Source of the DNA: a virus
IMG/VR virus record: IMGVR_UViG_3300027708_003611
Location: 1 to 58,227 of that record
Direction: 5' to 3' (one strand)
Length of the DNA: 58,227 nt
The notes beneath the pieces were generated by a model. The model searched no databases. It was not told the origin of the DNA and worked only from the letters and a program-made list of their open reading frames with translations. Below are positions 1 through 6,778 of this stretch, piece after piece. Numbering within the stretch: position 1 is the stretch's first letter; the number at the start of each line of letters is the position of its first letter. Position numbers and translations under genes: made by a program.

Positions 1-9
1 AATAAGAAA

Positions 10-738
10 ATGTTTAATTTATTCCCACAGAAGAAGTCAGTTGATGAGATACTAGAAGACTCAAAGCCTAAGATTAATATAACTGCAGAATGGAATGAGC
101 TTTTAAAGGAAGTTTTGCAGTTAAGACCTTTGAAAGAAGAGAATACTGAACTAATAGTAAGATTACAAATTGTTCAGAATGACTATAAAAAGTGTACTGA
201 ACAAAGAGATGAATATAAACATCAGCTCAATGCAGCTAATAAGGAGATTGAAAAGCTAAAGAAAGATATTGTAGATTATGTTTTTGAGAAGGATGATAAA
301 ATTAACAATCTTCAGAAAGAGCTCAATCATATGAAAGCTGTTGCAGAGGGTGCAATTAGTTTATGTGATCTGTCTGATAAGACTGATTATGATTTGTATA
401 AAGCTCAAAAGCATCCTATGTACCCTCTTCACTGGATGGGACTCGATCCATTAATCCATGAACAAGCAAAGGACCTTACTATTGAAGAGACTATAGATAA
501 GGTTAGAAAGAAGACACCTTGGGTTGAAGAGCCTATTAATTGGGGAGGTTATGATGGAGCAGCTTCAGCATACCCAGAGCAGTATTCAAAATGGTTAAAT
601 GAACAAAAAGATAAAACTACTGTTAAACTAGAAGAGTCTTGGGAAGAAGCAGCATCTGATTTAGCTTTGAGAGTTGTGAAGCTTGAAAAGCAAATAAAAG
701 AGCTTACACTTATTAAACTATGCCAGAAGCCATCTTAA
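10..738 (+). CDS. Hypothetical coiled-coil protein
   Basis: A 242-aa protein that I do not recognise. Residues about 30-110 are rich in Lys, Glu, Leu and Gln in a heptad-like pattern that suggests a coiled coil. The middle contains several Trp and Pro residues (HPMYPLHWMGLDP), and the C-terminus returns to charged helix. There is no signal peptide or membrane segment. It starts at the first ATG, only nine bases into the window, and its 3' end overlaps the next gene by 19 nt, which suggests one operon. Its function is unknown. Confidence 0.75.
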   Translation: MFNLFPQKKSVDEILEDSKPKINITAEWNELLKEVLQLRPLKEENTELIVRLQIVQNDYKKCTEQRDEYKHQLNAANKEIEKLKKDIVDYVFEKDDKINNLQKELNHMKAVAEGAISLCDLSDKTDYDLYKAQKHPMYPLHWMGLDPLIHEQAKDLTIEETIDKVRKKTPWVEEPINWGGYDGAASAYPEQYSKWLNEQKDKTTVKLEESWEEAASDLALRVVKLEKQIKELTLIKLCQKPS

Positions 739-950
739 AGTTTAATCTCCCTGAGGAGCAAAGTGATTTTGATACAGCAAATAATGGCGGAAAGTATTAT
801 TTGGTTCTTTGGGATTTAGATCAGTATCTTAGAAACTTTATCAAATACCCATCTGAAGGAGAAGATCCAATTCTTACTGATACTATGGCAAAGGTAAGAG
901 ATGAACTGCACAGCTTAATGAAATCTTATCATATTGATTTTAATATATGA
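720..950 (+). CDS. Small hypothetical acidic protein
   Basis: A 76-aa soluble protein with an acidic middle and the segment YYLVLWDLDQYLRN. It overlaps the gene before it (19 nt) and the small gene after it (ATGA at 947-950), so it is probably translated by coupling. Such short proteins are common near the nucleotide-metabolism genes of T4-like phages, but I can assign no function. Confidence 0.65.
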   Translation: MPEAILKFNLPEEQSDFDTANNGGKYYLVLWDLDQYLRNFIKYPSEGEDPILTDTMAKVRDELHSLMKSYHIDFNI

Positions 951-1063
951 AATTTTATATAACAGAGTTTAAAGTAAAGCCAGACTTTTATTATGTTATG
1001 GATACAAGATGTAATAAGCTAAGAAAATTTATTGAGTGGCTTTGGTTTAGAATTGAATACTAA
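947..1063 (+). CDS. Very small ORF (38 aa)
   Basis: An ORF of 38 codons from ATG 947 to TAA 1061-1063, beginning MKFYITEFKVKPDFYYVMD. It overlaps the upstream stop as ATGA and ends one base before the APS kinase ATG. This tight packing matches the coupled style of its neighbours and is the main support. No domain is recognisable. Confidence 0.5.
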   Translation: MKFYITEFKVKPDFYYVMDTRCNKLRKFIEWLWFRIEY

Positions 1064-1064
1064 T

Positions 1065-1607
1065 ATGAAGCCTACTGTTGTATGGATTACAGGGCTATCT
1101 GGAGCTGGTAAGACAACTTTAGCTAATGCTTTATATGAAAAGTGTAAAGATCAATACAGAGTAGGTATTATAGATGGAGATATAATTAGATCTCAATATG
1201 ATAAACCAAAAGGTTTTGATATAAAAAGCAGAGAAAGAATAGTATCAGAAGCAGTATACATAGCAAAAAATATATTAACCTTTCAAAAGGCTAATCTTGT
1301 TATTGTTGCTATGATTTCACCTCTTCAATATATGAGAGACAATGCTCGTAATATTTTAATAAAATACTGTGATGCAAGATTCATTGAAGTTTATATTAAT
1401 ACACCTCTCGGTCTATGTGAAGTGAGAGATTCAAAAGGTCTTTATAAGAAGGCTCGAGCAGGGGAGATTAAAGAATTTACTGGTATTAGTTCACCTTATG
1501 AGCCTGCATTGAATGCAGAAATTATAATACCTGCTGTTTACCCTGTTGATTATTCAGTAAAAGAAATCTATAATAAGATACATGAAAAAAGTACTACAAC
1601 CAACTAA
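1065..1607 (+). CDS. cysC: Adenylylsulfate (APS) kinase
   Basis: A 180-aa APS kinase, which phosphorylates adenosine 5'-phosphosulfate to PAPS with ATP. The family features are in order: P-loop GLSGAGKT at about residues 10-17, DGD at about 38-40, an ISPLQYMRDNAR segment, and the strongly conserved stretch GLYKKARAGEI followed by FTGISSPYEP. Length matches free-standing CysC. An upstream TTG at 1032 is in frame, but the ATG at 1065 starts right at the family N-terminus and abuts the preceding small ORF. APS/PAPS enzymes do occur in phages, but the purpose here is unclear. A sulfur-carrier-like protein lies at 4778-5053. Confidence 0.9.
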   Translation: MKPTVVWITGLSGAGKTTLANALYEKCKDQYRVGIIDGDIIRSQYDKPKGFDIKSRERIVSEAVYIAKNILTFQKANLVIVAMISPLQYMRDNARNILIKYCDARFIEVYINTPLGLCEVRDSKGLYKKARAGEIKEFTGISSPYEPALNAEIIIPAVYPVDYSVKEIYNKIHEKSTTTN

Positions 1608-2001
1608 TGATGTTTATATTCAGTTTACTGAAGAAGAGCTAAGCTCTATTGGAGCAGGCCCTGGAACTAAATTTGAAACTAAAATACACGATGACGGTTC
1701 TATTGAGCTTCGTCCTTATGCTAAAGTGGAGATTGATATCTCGGATTGGCCCAAAGAGGTTCTTGAGACGATTATTGAGAAGTCTTGTGAAGAAGATATT
1801 TCCGCTAACGATATTATTAATAATATGTTGAAAGATTCTTTAAACAAGTATCCGACAGATGAAGTTTTTTATAGTAAAACTACAAAAAGTTGCTGTGAAA
1901 ACAATACTTTAAATAGCATTTGTGGTACATCTAGTCACGATGTAGTGCTTCCTACAGCTTTTAATTCAAATTACACAGCATCGTCAGGAGATATTCTATG
2001 A
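1582..2001 (+). CDS. Hypothetical protein with possible AbrB-like N-terminus
   Basis: A 139-aa protein overlapping the end of the APS kinase by 26 nt and the next gene by 4 nt. The N-terminal 50 residues read as short beta strands with GAGPGTKFETKIHDDGSIELRPY, loosely like AbrB/MazE swapped-hairpin proteins. Residues 50-90 look helical (SDWPKEVLETIIEKSCEEDI). The Ser/Cys-rich tail is probably disordered. The AbrB resemblance is only an impression, and no function is assigned. Confidence 0.65.
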   Translation: MKKVLQPTNDVYIQFTEEELSSIGAGPGTKFETKIHDDGSIELRPYAKVEIDISDWPKEVLETIIEKSCEEDISANDIINNMLKDSLNKYPTDEVFYSKTTKSCCENNTLNSICGTSSHDVVLPTAFNSNYTASSGDIL

Positions 2002-2297
2002 ATTTTTCAAACCCTTTAGAAATAATTTTAACAGTTATTCTTATTTTTGGTTCTCTTTATATAATTGAACGAGTTATTGCAGGAGCATTTAAGACTGTTA
2101 TTTTTGCACTTGTTATTGTAGTTGTACTAGGAACATATACATATAAGAATCATTTTAAAGTACAACCTCTTCCAAAGATTGAATGGCAAGATTTTACAGA
2201 CTTTAGTCGTTTTGAAAAAAAATACGGGATATATGCTAAACAAACTGTAAAAGATATTAAAGAAGATTTTAAGCAATCTAAAAAGAATTTAAAATAA
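1998..2297 (+). CDS. Small membrane protein
   Basis: A 99-aa protein with one long or two adjacent hydrophobic segments at about residues 8-24 and 30-46 (including FALVIVVVLG), followed by a basic, soluble C-terminal half. The start overlaps the previous stop (ATGA-type, 1998-2001). Probably an inner-membrane protein made early in infection; the role is unknown. Confidence 0.7.
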   Translation: MNFSNPLEIILTVILIFGSLYIIERVIAGAFKTVIFALVIVVVLGTYTYKNHFKVQPLPKIEWQDFTDFSRFEKKYGIYAKQTVKDIKEDFKQSKKNLK

Positions 2298-2300
2298 ATC

Positions 2301-2329
2301 TTGCCTGCAATTTAAATTGCTCTTACTAT
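2301..2329 (+). promoter_or_regulatory. Candidate promoter (TTGCCT-N17-TACTAT)
   Basis: TTGCCT at 2301-2306 and TACTAT at 2324-2329 lie 9 nt before the ATG at 2339. The layout matches several other promoters in the window, here with one extra spacer base. A 14-nt palindrome (2307-2320) fills most of the spacer. Confidence 0.35.
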
Positions 2330-2338
2330 TAATAGGTA

Positions 2339-2611
2339 ATGAAAATACTACCTAAAACAATTAACTCAAAAGGGTTTACATATACACAAATTATTCGCGA
2401 TGGTAAGAAAGCAATTTACCGTCAAGATAAAGAAGGATATACATCACCTTCTTTTGAAGTTATTAAAATCGGGAGTCATAATGGCTATGAACTAAACAAT
2501 ACAAAAATACCTGCAGCTGAAACCTACCCAAGCACTTCGCTTTGGGGTATCCAAGGATGGACATTTCGAAACATTGACGATGCAAAAAAGAAATTTAAAA
2601 AAGTTTCCTAA
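2339..2611 (+). CDS. Small hypothetical phage protein
   Basis: A 90-aa soluble basic protein with alternating short strands (FTYTQIIRDGKKAIYRQD) and a Trp-containing C-terminus (LWGIQGWTFRNIDDAKKKF). Proteins of this look recur in T4-like phages without an assigned role. It has its own candidate promoter and no Shine-Dalgarno sequence. Confidence 0.7.
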   Translation: MKILPKTINSKGFTYTQIIRDGKKAIYRQDKEGYTSPSFEVIKIGSHNGYELNNTKIPAAETYPSTSLWGIQGWTFRNIDDAKKKFKKVS

Positions 2612-2618
2612 ATTCTTC

Positions 2619-2646
2619 TTGCATTCCTAATTTAATTCGCCATAAT
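2619..2646 (+). promoter_or_regulatory. Candidate promoter (TTGCAT-N16-CATAAT)
   Basis: TTGCAT at 2619-2624 and CATAAT at 2641-2646 are separated by 16 nt and lie 10 nt before the ATG of the DUF932-like gene (2657). This is one of about a dozen sites with the same geometry. Confidence 0.45.
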
Positions 2647-2656
2647 CAATAACGAA

Positions 2657-3727
2657 ATGAACACACAACTACTTCAAGACTTTGAGTCAAGGACCACAGT
2701 CATTAATCAGCAAATCGACGAGTATTGCAAAACACCAGTTCAGCTCGGTGAGGTACGTAAGTCAGGTCAAAGTTTTTACTACGGACAGACCCCTGTAGCA
2801 GAAACTGCACTCAAAGATCTTCTTAATATTTTTTCAATTAAGGAGAAGCTTGTTGAAGAAATTAAGGACGACAAGGATCAGTGGGAACCTCTTCAGCATT
2901 GCTTAGCAAATATTAAGAAAGATCGTTCTACTATTACTGCTGTCCGTCACGGAGAAACAAATGGTGGTACTATTGTACGTTTTATTGATTCAGCTATTGA
3001 AGAAGAGCGTCCTCTAGAGCTTAACAAAGGTATTGAGCTGATGCATTCTTATCTTTCTGACAAGAACGACGACATTAAGCTTCAGGGGCTTTATTTTAAT
3101 CCTCAGACTCTTCAAATTGAGACTCAAATTCGTCATCTTGAAAACAAGATTGATACTTTTGGAGACGGTCAAGATCTTTGGGACTCAGGTTTTGGTTTTA
3201 ATTACGGAGAAGGTAAAACCCAGATTCTTCCTTACTTTCTTCGTTTGATTTGTACAAACGGAATGACAGCAACGCATATGGTTAATCAGCGTTACTTTCA
3301 AAGTCGTGAACTTAAGCAGAACTCGTTCACTAAGCTTATTAATAAGGTTCTTGATGAAGATCTTACAGGAACAGTTCGTGCTAATTGCGGACGTCTTAAG
3401 AATACTAACGCATCACTTCGTGAGTTCTATAATGCTCGTAATATCCTTATGGGTCGCTCGGCTGAGCTTGCTAAGACTTATTTTGATGATGGTGAGATTA
3501 AGGAAGCATATCGTGAGGAAAAGCTTCGTTATAAGAACAAGCGCTGGTTGGCTTCTGCTAACTCTAACGTGAATGCTTACGATTTCTTTAATCGTTTGAC
3601 TCATTGCACCTCACACGCATCACTTGATGATACTACTCGTCTTCAGCTCAATCACGGAGCTTCAGAGATCTTCTTTAAAGGGCCTGATTTTGCCTATCGT
3701 GCACCAGATCCATTTGCAAAGAAGTAA
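2657..3727 (+). CDS. DUF932-like phage protein
   Basis: A 356-aa soluble protein. The segment FLRLICTNGMTA at about residues 195-206, followed by a helical C-terminal region with many Arg and Lys, resembles the DUF932 family. That family is found in phages and plasmids and has no established biochemical role. Codon choice is richer in C/G-ending codons than in the nearby accessory genes, which hints at high expression. The start is the ATG 10 nt downstream of a good candidate promoter. The family call rests on one motif and overall look. Confidence 0.6.
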   Translation: MNTQLLQDFESRTTVINQQIDEYCKTPVQLGEVRKSGQSFYYGQTPVAETALKDLLNIFSIKEKLVEEIKDDKDQWEPLQHCLANIKKDRSTITAVRHGETNGGTIVRFIDSAIEEERPLELNKGIELMHSYLSDKNDDIKLQGLYFNPQTLQIETQIRHLENKIDTFGDGQDLWDSGFGFNYGEGKTQILPYFLRLICTNGMTATHMVNQRYFQSRELKQNSFTKLINKVLDEDLTGTVRANCGRLKNTNASLREFYNARNILMGRSAELAKTYFDDGEIKEAYREEKLRYKNKRWLASANSNVNAYDFFNRLTHCTSHASLDDTTRLQLNHGASEIFFKGPDFAYRAPDPFAKK

Positions 3728-3747
3728 TAACTAACATATATAATAAT

Positions 3748-3972
3748 ATGTCTGTAAACGTAATAGTAAAAGTTCGCTCCGGAGAACCTATCGATCGTGC
3801 TCTTAAAAGATTAAAAGGACGAATTGAACAAGAAGGTATTATTGAAGATGTGCGTCGTAAGCGAGCTTTCGAAACTCCTGCTCAAGTTCAAAAACGTAAA
3901 GCTAAAAAACTTACAAAAGCTTGGAAGTTTATGAAAGCTGAAGCTCGAGTAAACCGGGAGCGTAATAACTAA
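3748..3972 (+). CDS. rpsU: Ribosomal protein bS21
   Basis: A 74-aa homologue of small-subunit protein bS21. It shows the family pattern: basic N-terminal strand (NVIVKVRSGEPIDRALKRL), a helix, then EDVRRKRAFETPAQ and a Lys/Arg-rich helical tail. Cellular bS21 is about 70 aa, so it is full length. bS21 sits near the 3' end of 16S rRNA and affects start-site selection. In Bacteroidota ribosomes it takes part in hiding the anti-Shine-Dalgarno sequence. Phage-encoded bS21 is known from several large phage groups. It may replace host bS21 and favour the phage's SD-less mRNAs. It is followed directly by the structured RNA at 3979-4114. Confidence 0.92.
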   Translation: MSVNVIVKVRSGEPIDRALKRLKGRIEQEGIIEDVRRKRAFETPAQVQKRKAKKLTKAWKFMKAEARVNRERNN

Positions 3973-3978
3973 TAATTT

Positions 3979-4114
3979 CTAGACGATTTAAGCGTTCAGT
4001 ATACACTCAATGACGAGGCTCTGGAAAAAGCGGTTGTCCCTTGAAGCTTTTAGGGATTGTCAGAGCCAAGTACTGATACAGTATGCTTATTCAGTAGCGT
4101 TATAAATCGTCTAG
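3979..4114 (+). ncRNA. Structured RNA candidate with an H-type pseudoknot
   Basis: A 136-nt non-coding stretch between rpsU and the phosphoribosyltransferase gene. An 11-bp perfect terminal stem pairs 3979-3989 with 4104-4114 and continues inward with weaker pairs. Inside, a 7-bp stem GGCTCTG/CAGAGCC (4017-4023 with 4061-4067) encloses two interleaved helices: AAAAGC/GCTTTT (4026-4031 with 4046-4051) and TCCCT/AGGGA (4037-4041 with 4052-4056). Interleaving makes a classic H-type pseudoknot with loops of 5 and 4 nt. TACTG (4071-4075) can pair with any of three CAGTA copies (3997, 4079, 4092), so switching is possible. It ends 7 nt before an ATG. It could be a riboswitch-like leader, a small RNA or an unknown ribozyme; I do not recognise a known family. 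Confidence 0.7.
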
Positions 4115-4121
4115 CTCTTTT

Positions 4122-4625
4122 ATGAATAAGACATATATTGATTGGAATCAAATTTATAGAGATATTGACAACCTTTCAATGCTTGTTGCATTAAAAAAGA
4201 AACCTGATGCTATTGTGGCAATCGGTAGAGGTGGTTTAATACCAGCTACTATTTTAAGCTATAATCTTAACATTAAAGTAATTCAAAATTTTCAAATTGA
4301 ATCATATGAAGGAGAAACCAATACTGGTGTTCATAAATTATGGCAAAGTCCTGAATTTCATTTTGTAGAAGCTTTTAGCGGTAAAAATATTCTCGTAGTA
4401 GATGATTTAGCAGATAGTGGTAATACACTACGTCTTGTTAAGCGGTTCTTTGAGTACAAGAACATCAATCTCCTGTTTGCTACTCTTTACACTAAAAAGG
4501 GTACAGCATTCACTCCCGACGTTAGTCTTCGTGAGTATAGTACTGAGGAATGGATTGTTTTTCCGTGGGAAGAGATGAATAGTGCTTGCACTCCATGTAA
4601 TAAGCAGCTATATTTTAATATCTAA
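4122..4625 (+). CDS. Phosphoribosyltransferase
   Basis: A 167-aa type I phosphoribosyltransferase-fold protein. The PRPP-binding loop VVDDLADSGNT is at about residues 92-102, and an earlier VAIGRGGLIPA matches the first substrate loop of this family. The size and motifs fit xanthine/hypoxanthine-type purine salvage enzymes, but the base specificity cannot be read from the sequence. The ATG follows the structured RNA by 7 nt without a Shine-Dalgarno sequence, so the RNA may be its leader. tRNA genes begin 48 nt downstream. Confidence 0.85.
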   Translation: MNKTYIDWNQIYRDIDNLSMLVALKKKPDAIVAIGRGGLIPATILSYNLNIKVIQNFQIESYEGETNTGVHKLWQSPEFHFVEAFSGKNILVVDDLADSGNTLRLVKRFFEYKNINLLFATLYTKKGTAFTPDVSLREYSTEEWIVFPWEEMNSACTPCNKQLYFNI

Positions 4626-4673
4626 CATGATCTGTAGTGAATTCATTATAAGCGATCGAATATGACTTTTTAC

Positions 4674-4764
4674 ACTGGGTTAGTGTAAATGGAAGCACCG
4701 ACAGCCTTATAAACTGTGTTCGCCAGATTAGCGACGAGCGTGGGTTCGATTCCCACACCCAGTA
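4674..4764 (+). tRNA. Class II tRNA, anticodon probably UAU (identity uncertain)
   Basis: Acceptor ACTGGGT (4674-4680) pairs with ACCCAGT (4757-4763), followed by discriminator A. The D stem is GTGT/GCAC, the T arm is GTGGG/CCCAC with TTCGATT, and a long variable arm has stem TCGC/GCGA. A long variable arm is normal for Leu, Ser or bacterial Tyr tRNAs. The anticodon loop CTTATAA (4706-4712) gives UAU, an isoleucine AUA anticodon, with one C-A mismatch closing the loop. Structure and anticodon therefore disagree. CCA is not encoded. Confidence 0.75.
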
Positions 4765-4777
4765 TTAATTTTAAAAT

Positions 4778-5053
4778 ATGCCTACTATAAGAATACCTAC
4801 ACCTTTAAGAAGATTAACAGATGGTCATGAAGAATGGACTGTATGTAATAGTCCAACTTTGAATGGCTGTTTAAACCATTTATGTAATTCATTTCCATCT
4901 ATTAAGGAAAGAATTTTTGACGAAAATAATGAAATAAGAAGATTTATTAATATTTTTGTTAATGATGAAGATATTCGTTTTCTACAAGATCTTAATACAC
5001 CTATTAAATTGAATGATGTTATCTCTATTGTGCCAGCTATAGCAGGAGGCTAG
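4778..5053 (+). CDS. CysO/MoaD/ThiS-like sulfur carrier protein
   Basis: A 91-aa beta-grasp (ubiquitin-like) protein ending in Gly-Gly (SIVPAIAGG), the end that is adenylated and thiocarboxylated in sulfur carriers. It starts with IRIPTPLRRLTDG, then has IKERIFDENNEIRRFINIF, VNDEDIRFL, and a final VISIVPA strand. This order is that of CysO-type carriers used in cysteine synthesis, and of MoaD and ThiS. No activating E1-like enzyme, cysteine synthase or JAMM protease is visible in the window, so the partner is probably from the host or elsewhere in the phage. It lies between two tRNA genes. Confidence 0.85.
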   Translation: MPTIRIPTPLRRLTDGHEEWTVCNSPTLNGCLNHLCNSFPSIKERIFDENNEIRRFINIFVNDEDIRFLQDLNTPIKLNDVISIVPAIAGG

Positions 5054-5060
5054 ATTATGA

Positions 5061-5135
5061 TCCCAAGTAGCTCAACGGTAGAGCAGCGAGCTGTTAACTC
5101 GCATGTTGTTGGTTCGAATCCAGCCTTGGGAGCCA
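5061..5135 (+). tRNA. tRNA-Asn (GUU)
   Basis: Acceptor TCCCAAG pairs with CTTGGGA, anticodon arm GCGAG-CTGTTAA-CTCGC gives anticodon GTT, and the T arm contains GGTTCGAATCC. Discriminator G is followed by an encoded CCA (5133-5135). The gene lies 7 nt after the sulfur-carrier gene. Confidence 0.95.
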
Positions 5136-5151
5136 CTCAACCAGTGCGCCT

Positions 5152-5200
5152 GTCCCGAAAATTAAAAATCTTGCGTCCTTTTTAATTTTCGGGACTTTTT
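5152..5200 (+). terminator. Strong rho-independent terminator
   Basis: A 17-bp perfect stem, GTCCCGAAAATTAAAAA (5152-5168) with its complement (5179-5195), has a 10-nt loop and a following TTTTT run. The A run on the 5' side makes it potentially bidirectional. It ends the rpsU-tRNA-Asn transcription region before the FkbM cassette. Confidence 0.9.
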
Positions 5201-5225
5201 AGCACATTTTTTATAATTAAAATAT

Positions 5226-5825
5226 ATGAATAAATACTTTGATTGCGGTACTCACGAGTTTGAGGGATTTAAAAAAATTACTGATATTCTTAAAGCAGAT
5301 AAAACATGGCAATGCTATTGTTTAGAAGCAAATCCCATAACTTACGTTAAATCTAAAAGTATTTTAGCTAAATTAGTATCTAGCTATAATATTGAACATT
5401 ATAATGTAGCTGTTACTGATTTTAATGGGTATACAAACGTTAATTGTGCTTACAAAATAAAAGACGGTAACGATCCATCTGATTTGTTTAGTTTCACAGA
5501 TGATGCGTCAAATATTCTATCCAACCCTCCTAGAGAGTTTGGTTATGTAAATATGCCGTTTATTGTACATGCAATCGATTTTGCAAAATTTTTAACATCA
5601 AGATGTGTTAAAGAAGATTATATTGCTGTTAAATTAGATATTGAAGGATGCGAATTTGGTGTAATCGATAAACTAATTGAAACAGGTACTATAGAATATA
5701 TTAATGAATTATTTGTAGAGTATCATGAGAGATTTTTTGATATTCCTGATTTTTACGCAGCTAAAAGAAAAAAATACGAAGAGTATTTTGCTGAGCATAA
5801 TATAAAGCATACTATTTGGGAATAA
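5226..5825 (+). CDS. FkbM-family SAM methyltransferase
   Basis: A 199-aa class I methyltransferase of the FkbM type. An N-terminal DCGTHEFEG resembles the SAM-binding glycine motif, CLEANP follows motif I as in FkbM proteins, and KLDIEGCEFGVIDKLIETG is the typical FkbM signature (usually KxDxEGxE). FkbM enzymes methylate hydroxyl groups on sugars or small metabolites. A TATAAT at 5212-5217 lies 8 nt before the ATG, and no Shine-Dalgarno sequence is present. It leads a three-gene run with an acetyltransferase and a SemiSWEET-like protein, so surface-sugar modification is a reasonable guess. Confidence 0.8.
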   Translation: MNKYFDCGTHEFEGFKKITDILKADKTWQCYCLEANPITYVKSKSILAKLVSSYNIEHYNVAVTDFNGYTNVNCAYKIKDGNDPSDLFSFTDDASNILSNPPREFGYVNMPFIVHAIDFAKFLTSRCVKEDYIAVKLDIEGCEFGVIDKLIETGTIEYINELFVEYHERFFDIPDFYAAKRKKYEEYFAEHNIKHTIWE

Positions 5826-5826
5826 T

Positions 5827-6354
5827 ATGAATGTTGGTAAGCATACGTACGGTTTAGAACACATACGTACAAAAAATTGGGGCGAAAAAGCAGAGCTTCA
5901 TATTGGTGCTTTTTGTAGTATAGCAGAAGGACTAGTAGTATATTTAGGAGGTAATCATCGCACAGAATGGGTGTCTACGTTTCCGTTTCATACCTGGAAT
6001 TTACCTGGGTATGATCCTGCTACCTCACATACTGCTAACGGCGATGTTATTATAGGTAACGATGTATGGATAGGGGCTAATGCAACAATTATGTCAGGTA
6101 TCACTATCGGGGACGGTGCTGTAATTGGTGCTAATAGTAATATTACAAAAAATGTTGATCCTTATACTATTGTTGGTGGTAATCCTGCAAAATTAATCCG
6201 CAAAAGGTTTACAGATGAACAAATAAAAAAACTTTTAAAGTTAGCCTGGTGGAATAAAACAGATGACGTAATAAAACATCTTACACCTTACTTGCTTTCT
6301 ACTAATATTGAAGAGCTTTTTATTTTTGTACAAGAAAGAGGATTTAAATTTTAA
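5827..6354 (+). CDS. Hexapeptide-repeat acetyltransferase (CatB/Vat-like)
   Basis: A 175-aa left-handed beta-helix acetyltransferase. The hexapeptide repeats are visible from GDVIIGNDVWIGANATIMSG through ITIGDGAVIGANSNI. The ending VGGNPAKLIRKRF is the hallmark of the xenobiotic/antibiotic and sugar O-acetyltransferase group. Such enzymes move acetyl from acetyl-CoA to a hydroxyl. It starts 1 nt after the FkbM gene and runs directly into the next ATG. The substrate is probably a sugar, given the neighbour; antibiotic acetylation is possible but less likely in a phage. Confidence 0.88.
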   Translation: MNVGKHTYGLEHIRTKNWGEKAELHIGAFCSIAEGLVVYLGGNHRTEWVSTFPFHTWNLPGYDPATSHTANGDVIIGNDVWIGANATIMSGITIGDGAVIGANSNITKNVDPYTIVGGNPAKLIRKRFTDEQIKKLLKLAWWNKTDDVIKHLTPYLLSTNIEELFIFVQERGFKF

Positions 6355-6624
6355 ATGAAAGAAATTATTAAAGAAATATCAGGAGCGATAATGACTATAT
6401 CGTTTATGCTTTGTTATGTACCACAAATACATAAAATTATTAAGCATGAAAGTTCAAAAGATATTTCACCGTGGATGATTATACTTGGTATGTTGGGTTA
6501 TATTTTTGGTATGGTATATATGTATGCAAATATTTTTGGTATTTGGTGGTTTTTGAATTATTTTACTGGCATCGTTACGTCTTCGGTATTATTATATTAC
6601 TGGTATAAGCACAAAAATGATTAA
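6355..6624 (+). CDS. SemiSWEET/PQ-loop family membrane protein
   Basis: An 89-aa protein with three predicted transmembrane helices (about residues 11-28, 39-58 and 65-82). The PQ-loop sequence CYVPQIHKIIKHESSKDISP sits at the end of helix 1. This three-helix, single-PQ-loop build is that of bacterial SemiSWEET sugar transporters, which work as homodimers. The gene follows the acetyltransferase with no gap and overlaps the next small gene. A transport role for sugars is an inference from family. Confidence 0.85.
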   Translation: MKEIIKEISGAIMTISFMLCYVPQIHKIIKHESSKDISPWMIILGMLGYIFGMVYMYANIFGIWWFLNYFTGIVTSSVLLYYWYKHKND

Positions 6625-6742
6625 ACTAAATCCCATTCGTATTTTTTTACAAAATGTGTTTTTTCGTATTTGGAACAGTTTTATTCCAAATTTTATATTT
6701 ATTTGCTTGCTTATTTACGTAATTTGGTCTTTAATAGCGTAG
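6617..6742 (+). CDS. Small membrane protein (41 aa)
   Basis: A 41-codon ORF from ATG 6617 to TAG 6740-6742, overlapping the end of the SemiSWEET-like gene by 8 nt. It starts MIKLNPIRIFLQNVFFRIW and ends in one strongly hydrophobic helix (FIFICLLIYVIWSLIA). The coupled overlap and clean membrane segment support it as a real gene. Function is unknown. Confidence 0.55.
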   Translation: MIKLNPIRIFLQNVFFRIWNSFIPNFIFICLLIYVIWSLIA

Positions 6743-6778
6743 TAATGAATAAAAAGATATTAAACAAATAACAATTTC

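Noticed and set aside
3979-4114. preQ1-I riboswitch, hammerhead or HDV-like ribozyme
   Set aside because: No preQ1-I consensus, CUGANGA/GAAA core or double nested pseudoknot could be traced, so the RNA is left unassigned.
4674-4764. Suppressor tRNA reading the UAA stop (anticodon UUA)
   Set aside because: UUA would require position 33 to be C rather than the invariant U; the normal register gives UAU.
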